From positions 82,220-146,219 of the forward strand of contig JAUXVU010000001.1 in assembly GCA_030680295.1 (NCBI GenBank): a DNA stretch of 64,000 bases. The letters are read 5' to 3'. Below, in pieces: positions 49,214-57,824 of the stretch. The notes under the pieces are model-generated. The model was not told where the DNA came from. It saw nothing but the letters and a program-made list of their open reading frames with translations, and ran no database searches. The DNA is from Moraxellaceae bacterium. Lineage in GTDB: Bacteria; Pseudomonadota; Gammaproteobacteria; Pseudomonadales; Moraxellaceae. The position numbers were made by a program, and so were the translations under genes. Numbering within the stretch: position 1 is the stretch's first letter; each line of letters starts with the position of its first letter.

Positions 49214-50158
49214 TTAGTTCAATTTAGCTAGGTGTTGGCCGCCTTGGCCAAGTGCAACTAAGGTATCTCCTGATACCATCACACCTGCCAACATAGGACT
49301 TCCTTCAAGTTGACTTACGGTAAAGGTCTGACCGTTGTCTTCACTTGTCATCACCGTTCCGTTTTGCCCTACCAAACGAAGCTTGCCATCACCACATGCA
49401 CACGAACCAAACATTGAAGATTGACTACCATGAGTCACTTCAACAAAGTTCTGACCTGCATCATCGCTGCGCAACACATGACCACGCATACCAAAAATCA
49501 AGACTTGGTTTTCAGACAGCGCCTGCGCACCAAAATACGAACCTTGATATGACACCGGCACCACACTCCAGTTTTCACCAGCATCCTCTGATCGCAAAAC
49601 CGTACCTGCTTCACCAGCAATTAATAACGTCGTATCGCTTAACTTTTGAATTGCGTTGTGGTGCCAATCCAAATCGCTGATTGGTCGCGAGTCCCAAGTT
49701 TGGCCACCATCACGGCTGTCCATATACAAGCCATAAGCACCCACCGCAATGGCATAGTCTGGAGATACAAACATCACATCAAATAAAGGCGTTTCAGCCT
49801 CTATATCAAGATTGACCTGAGCCCAGGTTTTACCACCATCAGTAGTACGCAAAATAACCTGATCATGGCCAACAGCAAGCCCTAATTGATTATTTACAAA
49901 ACGTATATTGGTTAATGACGATTCGGTAGGTGAGGCCACCGCTGTCCATTCGGCACTTCCAGTTTCGCGCCTGAATATACGACCACGCTCGCCTACAGCA
50001 AATTCAAGCGAGTCAGTGCTGGTAGCACCCATTATCATGGTTGAATCAATACGCACACTAGTCTCTGGCAGCGGTGGGCCTGAGCGATGCGAAAACGCAT
50101 AACTCAAGCAAACCGCCACAAACGCTAGAAACAGGTAGGGAATCCCTCTGGACAGCAT
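49214..50158 (-). CDS. YCF48-like beta-propeller protein, membrane-anchored or secreted
   Basis: A 314-residue protein with an N-terminal hydrophobic segment (about 7-24, YLFLAFVAVCLSYAFS), acting as signal or anchor. The rest is sialidase/BNR-type repeats: ILRTTDGGKTWAQVN, YMDSRDGGQTWDSRP, VLRSEDAGENWSVV, VLRSDDAGQNFVEV, VMTSEDNGQTFTVS. These are S/T-x-D-x-G-x-T/N-W Asp-boxes of a beta-propeller, as in the plant/cyanobacterial YCF48 (HCF136) assembly factor. In this operon it most likely acts as a periplasmic scaffold for the RND permease or DUF1302/1329 partners. No catalytic residues of sialidases are expected. Confidence 0.82.
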   Translation of the reverse strand: MLSRGIPYLFLAFVAVCLSYAFSHRSGPPLPETSVRIDSTMIMGATSTDSLEFAVGERGRIFRRETGSAEWTAVASPTESSLTNIRFVNNQLGLAVGHDQVILRTTDGGKTWAQVNLDIEAETPLFDVMFVSPDYAIAVGAYGLYMDSRDGGQTWDSRPISDLDWHHNAIQKLSDTTLLIAGEAGTVLRSEDAGENWSVVPVSYQGSYFGAQALSENQVLIFGMRGHVLRSDDAGQNFVEVTHGSQSSMFGSCACGDGKLRLVGQNGTVMTSEDNGQTFTVSQLEGSPMLAGVMVSGDTLVALGQGGQHLAKLN

Positions 50159-50187
50159 GTGGCTGCTCCTTTTTTAATAGTTATTAA

Positions 50188-51501
50188 TTAACGTGTTCCT
50201 GCGCCACGTAAGCCAGACGGTGAAAAGTCAGCAGCATTTCGTGTAATACGGCGATACACCCAAGGCTCTTCGTTAGAAATACCCATGGCTAAGTATCGAC
50301 CAGACTGTAAATCGTGGTGAACCTCAATGCCAGGTGATATAGCCAATTGGTCGTACATGGGTACAGAGTGAGACTCAGACACACGCCACAGCTGACCACG
50401 AGCGTCGTACTTATCAGTGGTTAAAATAGTCCAAGAGTCTTCGTCGATATAGAATACACGTTTCGTATAAATATGACTGGTACCTGACTTTAACGTCGCT
50501 TCAACAACCCATACACGATGTAACTCGTAACGCGCTAAGTCTGGGTTAACATGACCTGGACGGATAATGTCCGCGATCTTGTATTGGTTGCTGTTAATTT
50601 TGTAGGAGTTGTAAGGCACATACAATTCTTTCTTGCCAACCAACTTCCACTCATAACGATCCGTTGCACCGTTAAACATACCAAAGTCGTCGTTTGTACG
50701 CAGACCATCGGATGCAGTGCCTGGATTGTCGTAAGAAATATTCGGCGCTAAACGTACCCGGCGCTGCCCAGGATTATAGGTCCATGCTTGGCGTGGGTTA
50801 GTGTTTTGATCGAGATACTCATGTACCAAAATGATTTGGCCAGCCAAACGTGCAGGCGCAGTAATTGATTGCAAGAAATGTGTCAGCTTATTTGGATCAC
50901 GCTGAGCCGGTGTTTTTTGCAAGTTGTTGTAATGGAAGTCGTATTCGTACTCAAAACGAACTGGTGTGTATTGACCACTACGAGTCACTGCAACCTGTGC
51001 ATTATTGGTAGCAAAGGTATCGCCGCGGTAGGACGTAATGTGATTCCAAATGACTTCAACGCCAGTCTTAGGCTTTGGAAATGGGACACCAACAGACGTT
51101 CCTGTAAAGCCATTACCACCGCCGGCCAACTTAACCCGACCAAGGTTAGCTTGCGAGGCATCATAAATTGCTTTTGGATATGCCACTGTACGGTGTGTTG
51201 GGTAAACCGCAATTTTCCAAGTTGGATAAGTCTTAAGAAGCGCTTTTTGACCTTCGCTTAACTTATCAGCGTGCTGCGCCATATTGGCCGCTGTAATTTC
51301 AAACTTTGGCTTCTCGCTAGCAAAAGGATCAACGTAGTGAAATCCAGGTCTAAAGCCTGCAGGCGCAGTGGTTAAACCACCAGTCCACGCTGGAATGGTG
51401 CCATCAGCATTTCCGGCTTTCTCAGCACCCACTGGTGTAAGTTCGTTAGCGTGCGCCATAGACGCTGATAATAGCGCCACAGCAAAGAGTATTTTTTTCA
51501 T
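50188..51501 (-). CDS. DUF1329-family periplasmic/outer-membrane protein (LolB-like fold)
   Basis: A 437-residue exported protein: signal peptide about 1-18 (VALLSASMAHA), then LTPVGAEKAGNADGTIPAWTGG, the standard DUF1329 opening. Later stretches are WTYNPGQRRVRLAPNISYDNP and RYELHRVWVVEATLKSGTSHIYTKRVFYIDEDSW. The family has a LolB/LolA-like half-barrel fold, so binding of a lipid or other hydrophobic molecule is plausible. There is no lipobox Cys. It is nearly always encoded next to a DUF1302 protein, as here (25-base gap). Function unproven. Confidence 0.85.
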   Translation of the reverse strand: MKKILFAVALLSASMAHANELTPVGAEKAGNADGTIPAWTGGLTTAPAGFRPGFHYVDPFASEKPKFEITAANMAQHADKLSEGQKALLKTYPTWKIAVYPTHRTVAYPKAIYDASQANLGRVKLAGGGNGFTGTSVGVPFPKPKTGVEVIWNHITSYRGDTFATNNAQVAVTRSGQYTPVRFEYEYDFHYNNLQKTPAQRDPNKLTHFLQSITAPARLAGQIILVHEYLDQNTNPRQAWTYNPGQRRVRLAPNISYDNPGTASDGLRTNDDFGMFNGATDRYEWKLVGKKELYVPYNSYKINSNQYKIADIIRPGHVNPDLARYELHRVWVVEATLKSGTSHIYTKRVFYIDEDSWTILTTDKYDARGQLWRVSESHSVPMYDQLAISPGIEVHHDLQSGRYLAMGISNEEPWVYRRITRNAADFSPSGLRGAGTR

Positions 51502-51526
51502 TACTTTTAGAGCTCCGTGATGTTAA

Positions 51527-53539
51527 TTAAAACGCGTAACTAATACTGGCTGCGACGAAGTCACGGTCAATATTTGGGTTCGCGATACTTTTGAATGTTT
51601 TAGGCTGTCCCTCTGGCAAGCCGACCAAGACAGGCAAATTACATAAGTTTTCACCGCTCAAGGGTATGTTTAATACTCCTCCTAAAATGGGGCCTAACAC
51701 TGGCAACCCACCCACAGGAGTTTGTAAAGGCGTACCGCAGTCCTCACCTGAAATCTCTCGACCGCCAAAGAAGGTGGTGTAGGCTATATCTGCCGACCAA
51801 ACCTGGTTATAGGTGGCATTTACCCCCAGTGATATCGCCTTAGCGTCTTCAGTCAAAAATTGGCTGGTGCCCTTCACATCATGTGAGAATACAAAGCGAG
51901 GAAACAGATTCACGCCTGCAAATACATCGTTGTACTCTAGGCGGCCAACTGCACGATAACCCCAAGAGTTACGCGACGTATAACCAACACCACGTGGCTG
52001 AGCTGAACCGTTTGCCACTAATGGCGTAGGGTAAGTAAACGAAGGGCCTAACAAACCACCGTTTGTGCCAGGGCTTTCACCGGGCAGGTACACGCCAGGA
52101 CCATTAAACAAGACACCTTTCGGTAGCTCCAAATGTACAAATGCTGCTTCAAACAAACCAATAAACTGACTAGCGCCAAACACATTTGGAATTGCTTTTA
52201 AACCAGTAAACTGGAACTGATGCATTGGCACACGCTCATAGCCTTGCAAATAAGCACTGCCGCCGGGGTTATTCGCACCACCTTCAACATCATTACCGAA
52301 ACCCGCTTGGTTTGGAGCACCCAAAATAGCCAAATTCAGCTCAACCGATGCTTTTTGCACTGGCATATTAGGACGATAGGAATACTCACCCTGAAGTGCA
52401 ACTCCAAGTGGTCCTGGGGTGTTAAAACTCAAGCCATACAGCTGAATGTCTTCAGGATACTCGGCAAATACACTACCGCCATCAGTACTTAACAGGCCGC
52501 GCGGTACGGGAAGCGGTGCTTGTGGGTCCGGCACTTTAATGCCACTCGCGAATGGCGTGCGGCTATGGTAATTGATGCCGTATAAACCTATTTCGGTATT
52601 ATTTAGGAAAGGCATTAACCAGCGCAGCGCAAAACCAAACTGTCCGTCATCACGGGCTAACTGATCTTCACTGCGAGTAATCACAGAGTTATCGGCAGGG
52701 GTACATGGGTCCACACAATTACGCGTATTACGTCCTGCAGACTCACGATCTGGTGTGCGTCCAAACCCAGTGAAGGCTTCACGACCGCCGGGGCCCAGCA
52801 CATCTGTAGTACTGAAGAACGATCCACTGGGATCAATTTTAAAAGGCTCAAACTTAAACTGATAAAAACCCTCAAGGGTAATGTCATCGGTAATTTGCTG
52901 TGATGCAAACAACATTGGCACCGGAATAAATGCCTCTTTTAACTCCGAGCCAGGTGCACGCAGGCGCACCACATCAACAGGGTTAATTACGTTAATGCCA
53001 CCGATAATGAAGGTACTTTCACCCCAGCTGACCACCTGCTTACCCAAGCGAACATTTAAACGACGGCCACCGACATCAAACTCTTGACGCACATAAGCAT
53101 CAAACAGCTCCATATCAAAATCTAAGCGCTTGTGGGCAATTTCACTGAGCTCTTCTTTATTGCGCGCAGCTAAATCGGAGACATAACCAAAACGCGTAAA
53201 AAAGCCCGTTTTACCATAGGAGATATCTAAGTCGTGTAAGCCTTTGAGTGCCAAAGACACCACTTCGCCACGCTCGTAGTTAAGGTTGCCCATGTCTTCA
53301 TTTGGACTGCGTGAAGTACCGCCATTCACGATGCCTACATTGCGCTTGTCCGGATGCTGAGTACGTACAATTGCACCCACACTAAAAATGGTATCAAAGG
53401 TAAATCTCAGATCACCCTCAGCCGAAGTAAAGGTCATTGCGCTGACTGGCGCACTACATAAATAGGCAGCAGCAGAAATAGCGAGAGCTAGCGGTTTAAA
53501 TCGGGAAGTGGATTGAGCTGCATTCGACTGAAACATCAC
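51527..53539 (-). CDS. DUF1302-family outer-membrane protein
   Basis: A 670-residue exported protein with signal peptide about 1-34 (LALAISAAAYLCSAPVSA). It opens with MTFTSAEGDLRFTFDTIFSVGA and contains GGRRLNVRLGKQVVSWGESTFI and INVINPVDVVRLRAPGSELKEAFIPVPM, conserved in DUF1302. It is rich in amphipathic beta-strands and ends AASISYAF with the aromatic C-terminal residue of outer-membrane barrels. There are two Met codons at the start; either gives a good signal peptide. First gene of the four-gene operon. I recall transposon-fitness work in Pseudomonas linking DUF1302/DUF1329 pairs to growth on fatty esters, but the molecular role is open. Confidence 0.85.
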   Translation of the reverse strand: MMFQSNAAQSTSRFKPLALAISAAAYLCSAPVSAMTFTSAEGDLRFTFDTIFSVGAIVRTQHPDKRNVGIVNGGTSRSPNEDMGNLNYERGEVVSLALKGLHDLDISYGKTGFFTRFGYVSDLAARNKEELSEIAHKRLDFDMELFDAYVRQEFDVGGRRLNVRLGKQVVSWGESTFIIGGINVINPVDVVRLRAPGSELKEAFIPVPMLFASQQITDDITLEGFYQFKFEPFKIDPSGSFFSTTDVLGPGGREAFTGFGRTPDRESAGRNTRNCVDPCTPADNSVITRSEDQLARDDGQFGFALRWLMPFLNNTEIGLYGINYHSRTPFASGIKVPDPQAPLPVPRGLLSTDGGSVFAEYPEDIQLYGLSFNTPGPLGVALQGEYSYRPNMPVQKASVELNLAILGAPNQAGFGNDVEGGANNPGGSAYLQGYERVPMHQFQFTGLKAIPNVFGASQFIGLFEAAFVHLELPKGVLFNGPGVYLPGESPGTNGGLLGPSFTYPTPLVANGSAQPRGVGYTSRNSWGYRAVGRLEYNDVFAGVNLFPRFVFSHDVKGTSQFLTEDAKAISLGVNATYNQVWSADIAYTTFFGGREISGEDCGTPLQTPVGGLPVLGPILGGVLNIPLSGENLCNLPVLVGLPEGQPKTFKSIANPNIDRDFVAASISYAF

Positions 53540-53582
53540 GAATTCCTCATTATTATTGTTCTTTGTATTGTTTGTGTAAGTG

Positions 53583-53640
53583 TACGCAGCCTTCGCTCGA
53601 TCAACAATACATTTGTTCGATCAGAGTGCGAGGCTACGCG
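53583..53640. repeat. Long imperfect inverted repeat upstream of the DUF1302 operon
   Basis: Left arm from CGCAGCCTTCGCTCGATCAACAA and right arm TTGTTCGATCAGAGTGCGAGGCTACG are mutually complementary with a few gaps around a TACAT centre. The heptamer TCGATCA also occurs twice as a direct repeat. It ends about 45 bases before the DUF1302 start codon. It could be a leader hairpin or a regulator site. Confidence 0.6.
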
Positions 53641-53645
53641 ATAAA

Positions 53646-53671
53646 AATCAATAACAAGTTTGTTATTGATT
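53646..53671. promoter_or_regulatory. Perfect 26-bp palindrome (candidate operator)
   Basis: Two 12-base arms, AATCAATAACAA (53646-53657) and TTGTTATTGATT (53660-53671), around a GT centre. It lies about 107 bases before the DUF1302 start and just upstream of the riboswitch leader on the other strand. The length and symmetry suggest the site of a dimeric repressor or activator. A matching regulator gene is not adjacent. Confidence 0.65.
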
Positions 53672-53739
53672 GTTTAAAAATACAAAGCAATGGACAAAAC
53701 GTCCTGTACAAACCAAAATCCGCTCACTTTCAAGTGTCC

Positions 53740-53905
53740 AGCTCACGCTGGTCTACCTTTTGGTAGACGGGAAGTCGGTGCAAGTCCGACGCTGCCCCCG
53801 CAACGGTAAAGTTGGTTTAAGGACCTCACGGCCACTGTCCTACAGGATGGGAAGGCGAGGACCCATGGCATAAGCCTACCAACTAGCCCGGAGACCGGCT
53901 TGAAA
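53740..53905 (+). ncRNA. Cobalamin (adenosylcobalamin) riboswitch
   Basis: The leader holds the conserved cobalamin-aptamer blocks in order: GGGAAGTCGGTGCAAGTCCG, GCTGCCCCCGCAACGGTAA (B12-box side), GCCACTG, GGGAAGGCG and AGCCCGGAGACCGGC. A hairpin GTCTACC-TTTT-GGTAGAC begins it. It precedes btuB on the same strand. The downstream stretch forms two hairpins: TATCCG/CGGATA at 53932-53966, and GCTGTC/GACAGC at 53993-54015 just before the GGAG at 54018. There is no U tract, so control of ribosome access rather than transcription termination is likely. Confidence 0.95.
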
Positions 53906-54032
53906 GTATACGGCCAGCGCGGTGGGCGCTCTATCCGAAGCATATCTGCACTCTTTGGTGCGGATAGCCTTCGTGCTGGCATTTCCCGATTCGCTGTCTG
54001 CGGGGATGCGACAGCATGGAGATGTGAACACC

Positions 54033-55931
54033 ATGAAAGCCCTTTCTTATGCCTTGGCGCCTTTAGCGCTGGCAATCTCTGCACCATCACTTAGCGCTAA
54101 CACATCTGAACTCGATGAGGTCGTTATTACGGCTAGCAGAAGTGTACAAACAACTGGTGTGAATACCGCCTATATTGATGTCATTTCTGAAGAAGACATT
54201 AAAGCCTCAGGCGCACAAACCGTTTTAGATGCTCTGCGTCGCTCAGCCACTATTCAAGTTGTTGATAGCGTTGGCAACGGCAGTTCACCAACCATTGGCA
54301 TGCGTGGCTTTGGCAGCAACGGCAGTCAAAACACACTGATTCTAATTGATGGCCGTCGGTTAAATAACGACACCGATCTTAGTAGCGTCAACCTGCGTAA
54401 CCTAAGCATTAATAATGTGGCGCGTATTGAGATTGTGAATGGTAGTGCTGGTGCGCTGTATGGTGCTGGTGCAGTGGGCGGCATCATTAACATCATCACC
54501 AAACGCGCAAATGGCAATCAACTGGATTTAAGTGTTAGCCGCGGCAATTACGACACCGAAAAATATCGTGCTAGGGCCAGCGCTCAAAAAGACGCCTGGA
54601 GCGTCGTGGTGGTTGGCGACAAAGAGCTCTCTGATGGCTATCGTGACAACAACGATTTAAATAATGCGTTTGGGCAGGCTCGTATTGCCTATGACGGGAA
54701 GCGCTTTAGCAGCTATGTCGAAACCAGCAAATTAGATCAAAAAGCCAACTTGGCCGGCAGCTTAACGGCAGCGCAAGTTAGGCAGAACAGACGACAAACC
54801 AATACGCCTAATGACTTCAGCAATATTAAAGCCACCAGATTAAGTCTAGGCGGCTCCATTGCGCTCAATGATCAGTGGCTCTTGACGTTAGATACATCAA
54901 AACGAAAAGATGAGCTTGATTCTGAATTCTCCAGCTTCAGATTTGCGCAAAGCAGAGACCAGATCACTCTGAGTCCAAAGCTACAGGGCAGTTTCAATAT
55001 GCTGGAGCGTAAGCAAAGTATTATTGTTGGCCAAGACATTGAGCGCGGAAGGTATGAGGCATTTGGCTCAATTGGCAAGCCCAAAACCAATAGCTCCTAT
55101 GTACAATTAACGAGCTCACTAACGGATCGTGTTGATCTCGTCACTGGTTATCGTTATGGCACACATGTCAATAACATCAGCTTCACACCCAAGGTATCAG
55201 ACAGTGTTTCTGCTGGATCAGTTGGCGTATTTTGGAAAGCCACCGATCGCACCAACGCATGGTTACGTGCTGACCAAAACTTCCGCTTTGCGACGATTGA
55301 TGAGCACACGTTTACCGCGACTGGCAGCACGCTAGACACACAAACTGGCCAATCTTTCGAAGCAGGTATTGAGCACCGCATTAATCAGCACAAACTGAAA
55401 GCGCAGATTTATCAGTTAGAGCTAAAGAAAGAAATCACCTTTGACCCTTCTGCAGGCTTTTTTGGTGCCAACATCAATCTAGACCCCACCAAACGTCGGG
55501 GCATTAGTTTGAGCACTGACAGTAAGCTCACCGAAAAGCTTGATGCGCAACTGCAAGTCGGCTTAGTGGATGGTAAGTTCACGGCAGGTTCTTTTGATGG
55601 CCAGCGCATTCCTCACGTCCCTAAAACCTCCATTACTGCTGCGCTGAACTATCAGCCACTGGAGAAAACTACGGTTGCTTTAGAGAGCCAATACACTGGC
55701 AATAAATTTGCTGACTCAGACTTTAATAACACCAGCAAAGTCAAAGCGGTTTTAGTCCATAACATGGCAGTCACACAGCAATGGAAAGACTTTTCCGCAT
55801 CAGTTCGCATCAATAATGTGCTAGATAAGAAATATAACGACTACACCGTTCTGAACTTCTTAGGTGAACCTGCGTTTTATCCGGCAGCCGAAAGAAATGC
55901 ATTACTGACTGTGTCGTATCATCTGAAATAG
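54033..55931 (+). CDS. btuB: TonB-dependent outer-membrane receptor, BtuB-type (vitamin B12)
   Basis: A 632-residue TonB-dependent receptor. Signal peptide about 1-22 (LAISAPSLSA), then the TonB box DEVVITA. A plug domain follows (about 40-150: LDALRRSATIQVVDS, IGMRGFGSNGSQNTLILIDGRR, VARIEIVNGSAGALYGAGAVGGIINIITK), then a 22-strand barrel ending LTVSYHLK. B12 is the inferred ligand because of the cobalamin riboswitch in the leader and the adenosyltransferase gene 13 bases downstream. The start at 54033 follows the riboswitch and has GGAG upstream; the longer open frame to 53922 runs into the leader structure. Confidence 0.9.
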   Translation: MKALSYALAPLALAISAPSLSANTSELDEVVITASRSVQTTGVNTAYIDVISEEDIKASGAQTVLDALRRSATIQVVDSVGNGSSPTIGMRGFGSNGSQNTLILIDGRRLNNDTDLSSVNLRNLSINNVARIEIVNGSAGALYGAGAVGGIINIITKRANGNQLDLSVSRGNYDTEKYRARASAQKDAWSVVVVGDKELSDGYRDNNDLNNAFGQARIAYDGKRFSSYVETSKLDQKANLAGSLTAAQVRQNRRQTNTPNDFSNIKATRLSLGGSIALNDQWLLTLDTSKRKDELDSEFSSFRFAQSRDQITLSPKLQGSFNMLERKQSIIVGQDIERGRYEAFGSIGKPKTNSSYVQLTSSLTDRVDLVTGYRYGTHVNNISFTPKVSDSVSAGSVGVFWKATDRTNAWLRADQNFRFATIDEHTFTATGSTLDTQTGQSFEAGIEHRINQHKLKAQIYQLELKKEITFDPSAGFFGANINLDPTKRRGISLSTDSKLTEKLDAQLQVGLVDGKFTAGSFDGQRIPHVPKTSITAALNYQPLEKTTVALESQYTGNKFADSDFNNTSKVKAVLVHNMAVTQQWKDFSASVRINNVLDKKYNDYTVLNFLGEPAFYPAAERNALLTVSYHLK

Positions 55932-55944
55932 CAAGGAGAACACC

Positions 55945-56505
55945 ATGGGCAACCGCCTGAGCAAAATCTACACACGCACGGGTGACGATGGCAGCACCGG
56001 TCTCGGTGATGGCAGTCGTGTGCGTAAAGATGCTGCGCGGGTGGAGGCCTATGGCACAGTGGATGAAACCAATGCTTACGTTGGTGTACTGCGCGCCACG
56101 TTGGCACAAGATCATCCTGCGCAAGACATGCTCACCCACATTCAACATGATTTGTTTGATGTGGGTGGCGAGCTTTGCATTCCCGGTTATGAGCTCGTCA
56201 CTCACGGCTATATCGAGCGCCTAGAACAGGCAATTGATGCCATTAATGACGAGCTACCGGCATTGAAAGATTTTATTCTGCCCGGTGGTTCGATGGCGGC
56301 ATCACAAGCCCATGTGGCACGCACGGTGTGTCGACGAGCAGAGCGCCGCACGCTCACGTTAAGTGAGCAAGAAGCGATCAATCCACTGGCTATTCAGTAC
56401 CTGAATAGACTGTCCGATTATTTCTTTGTATTAGCACGCCAATTGGCGCGAGAAGATGGTGGCAAAGAAGTGTTGTGGCGTCAGCGCGAGCCTCGGCCAC
56501 AGTAA
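55945..56505 (+). CDS. PduO-type corrinoid adenosyltransferase
   Basis: A 186-residue ATP:cob(I)alamin adenosyltransferase that makes adenosylcobalamin, the coenzyme form. Family features: the N-terminal loop KIYTRTGDDGSTGLGDGSRVRKD (ATP binding), VEAYGTVDETNAYVG, and the helix VARTVCRRAERRTLTL with the conserved Arg cluster, ending LNRLSDYFFVLAR. AAGGAG precedes the ATG. It is co-transcribed with btuB under the riboswitch: uptake and activation of B12 in one unit. Converges with aceF with a 16-base gap. Confidence 0.94.
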   Translation: MGNRLSKIYTRTGDDGSTGLGDGSRVRKDAARVEAYGTVDETNAYVGVLRATLAQDHPAQDMLTHIQHDLFDVGGELCIPGYELVTHGYIERLEQAIDAINDELPALKDFILPGGSMAASQAHVARTVCRRAERRTLTLSEQEAINPLAIQYLNRLSDYFFVLARQLAREDGGKEVLWRQREPRPQ

Positions 56506-56521
56506 TCTTTTATAAGCAACA

Positions 56522-57814
56522 TCACACCAATAATTGCCGAACGTCAGCTAATAACTGCGACAAACGTGTGGTAAAGCGTGCCGCTGAGGCACCATCAATG
56601 ACACGATGATCATATGACAGTGACAAAGGCAACATCAGCCTAGGTACAAACGCCTGACCATCCCACACCGGCTTATGTTGTGCTCGCGACAGGCCTAAAA
56701 TGCCAACCTCAGGCCAGTTCACCAACGGCGTGAAAGCAGTGCCACCAATCCCACCTAATGACGAAATGGTAAACGTCGCACCCTGCATAGCAGCTGGAGG
56801 CAACTTGCCTGTTCTGGCCTGTTCTGCAAGCTCACCCAGCCGCGCCGACAACTCGCGCAAGCCCATGGTATTGGCGTTATGCAGCACCGGCACTAACAGT
56901 CCATTCGGGGTATCAACTGCAATGCCTAAATTGACGTACTGCTTAACCACTAGGTTTTCGCCATCACGACTTAATGAGCTGTTAAACGCTGGCATTTCCT
57001 GCAGCAAATACGCCACTGTTTTAGCCACTAAGGCTGTCATGGTAAGTGACAGGCCTTCCGCTTTAAACCTATCCTTTAAGCTTAGACGAAACGCTTCAAG
57101 CTCAGTGATATCAGCTTCATCAAACTGAGTCACCTGCGGCACAATATTGGCAGAGCGTGCTAAGTTTTCTGCCGACTTACGTTGAATACGCGAGCGCGGC
57201 TGCAGATCAACTTCACCCCACTTGCTGTAGTCGGGCTCAGGCGGCAAATCGGCACTCACCGAAGCTCCGCGCGGCTTACTTAGCTCCGCCTTAACCCAGT
57301 CATGCACGTCTTCTTTCAGAATCCGCTGCTTAGGACCAGAGCCCGTGACAGCCCCCAAGCCAACACCTAACTCTCGGGCCAGACGCCTAACCGCAGGACC
57401 TGCATAAACATTGGCATCGGCCGCTGGAGCGTTAGCAACTGACGCTGGCTTCTCTGCCGCCGGTTTGCTCGGTGCTTTTGCTTCTGTAACCTTTGATGCA
57501 GTTTCAGCAGCAGGTTTATCTGCCTTCGGGGCCTCTTTTGGCTTATCTGTTGCTGCCGGCTGCTCTGACTTTGATTCACCATCGGCTGCATCAAACTGCA
57601 ATAGCGCATCACCCACTTTCACGGTGTCGCCAATTTTCACCGACCAAGACACCAGCACACCATCTTCTATCGCCGGCAACTCTAAGCTTGCTTTATCAGA
57701 CTCCAATACCGCAATAGGCTGATCTTTTTTCAGCACATCACCCGGCTTAACCAGCAGCTCAATCACTTCTGCCTGCTCAACGCCTAAGTCCGGCACGTTC
57801 ACTAATATCGACAT
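56522..57814 (-). CDS. aceF: Pyruvate dehydrogenase E2, dihydrolipoamide acetyltransferase
   Basis: A 430-residue E2 core subunit. One lipoyl domain (about 1-75) carries the lipoate Lys K41 in VLESDKASLELPA. A long Ala/Lys/Pro/Ser linker follows, then the E1/E3-binding domain (about 130-165, AGPAVRRLARELGVGLGAVTGSG) and the catalytic domain with the His in LSYDHRVIDGASAARF. E. coli E2 has three lipoyl domains and P. aeruginosa two, so this is a short form. Begins 10 bases after aceE in the same operon. No lpd (E3) follows here. Confidence 0.95.
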   Translation of the reverse strand: MSILVNVPDLGVEQAEVIELLVKPGDVLKKDQPIAVLESDKASLELPAIEDGVLVSWSVKIGDTVKVGDALLQFDAADGESKSEQPAATDKPKEAPKADKPAAETASKVTEAKAPSKPAAEKPASVANAPAADANVYAGPAVRRLARELGVGLGAVTGSGPKQRILKEDVHDWVKAELSKPRGASVSADLPPEPDYSKWGEVDLQPRSRIQRKSAENLARSANIVPQVTQFDEADITELEAFRLSLKDRFKAEGLSLTMTALVAKTVAYLLQEMPAFNSSLSRDGENLVVKQYVNLGIAVDTPNGLLVPVLHNANTMGLRELSARLGELAEQARTGKLPPAAMQGATFTISSLGGIGGTAFTPLVNWPEVGILGLSRAQHKPVWDGQAFVPRLMLPLSLSYDHRVIDGASAARFTTRLSQLLADVRQLLV

Positions 57815-57824
57815 CGTGCCCTCC

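Noticed and set aside
53670..54090. Open frames on both strands across the cobalamin riboswitch leader
   Set aside because: They run through the conserved aptamer blocks; the conservation is explained by RNA structure, and the translated sequences are low in family character.
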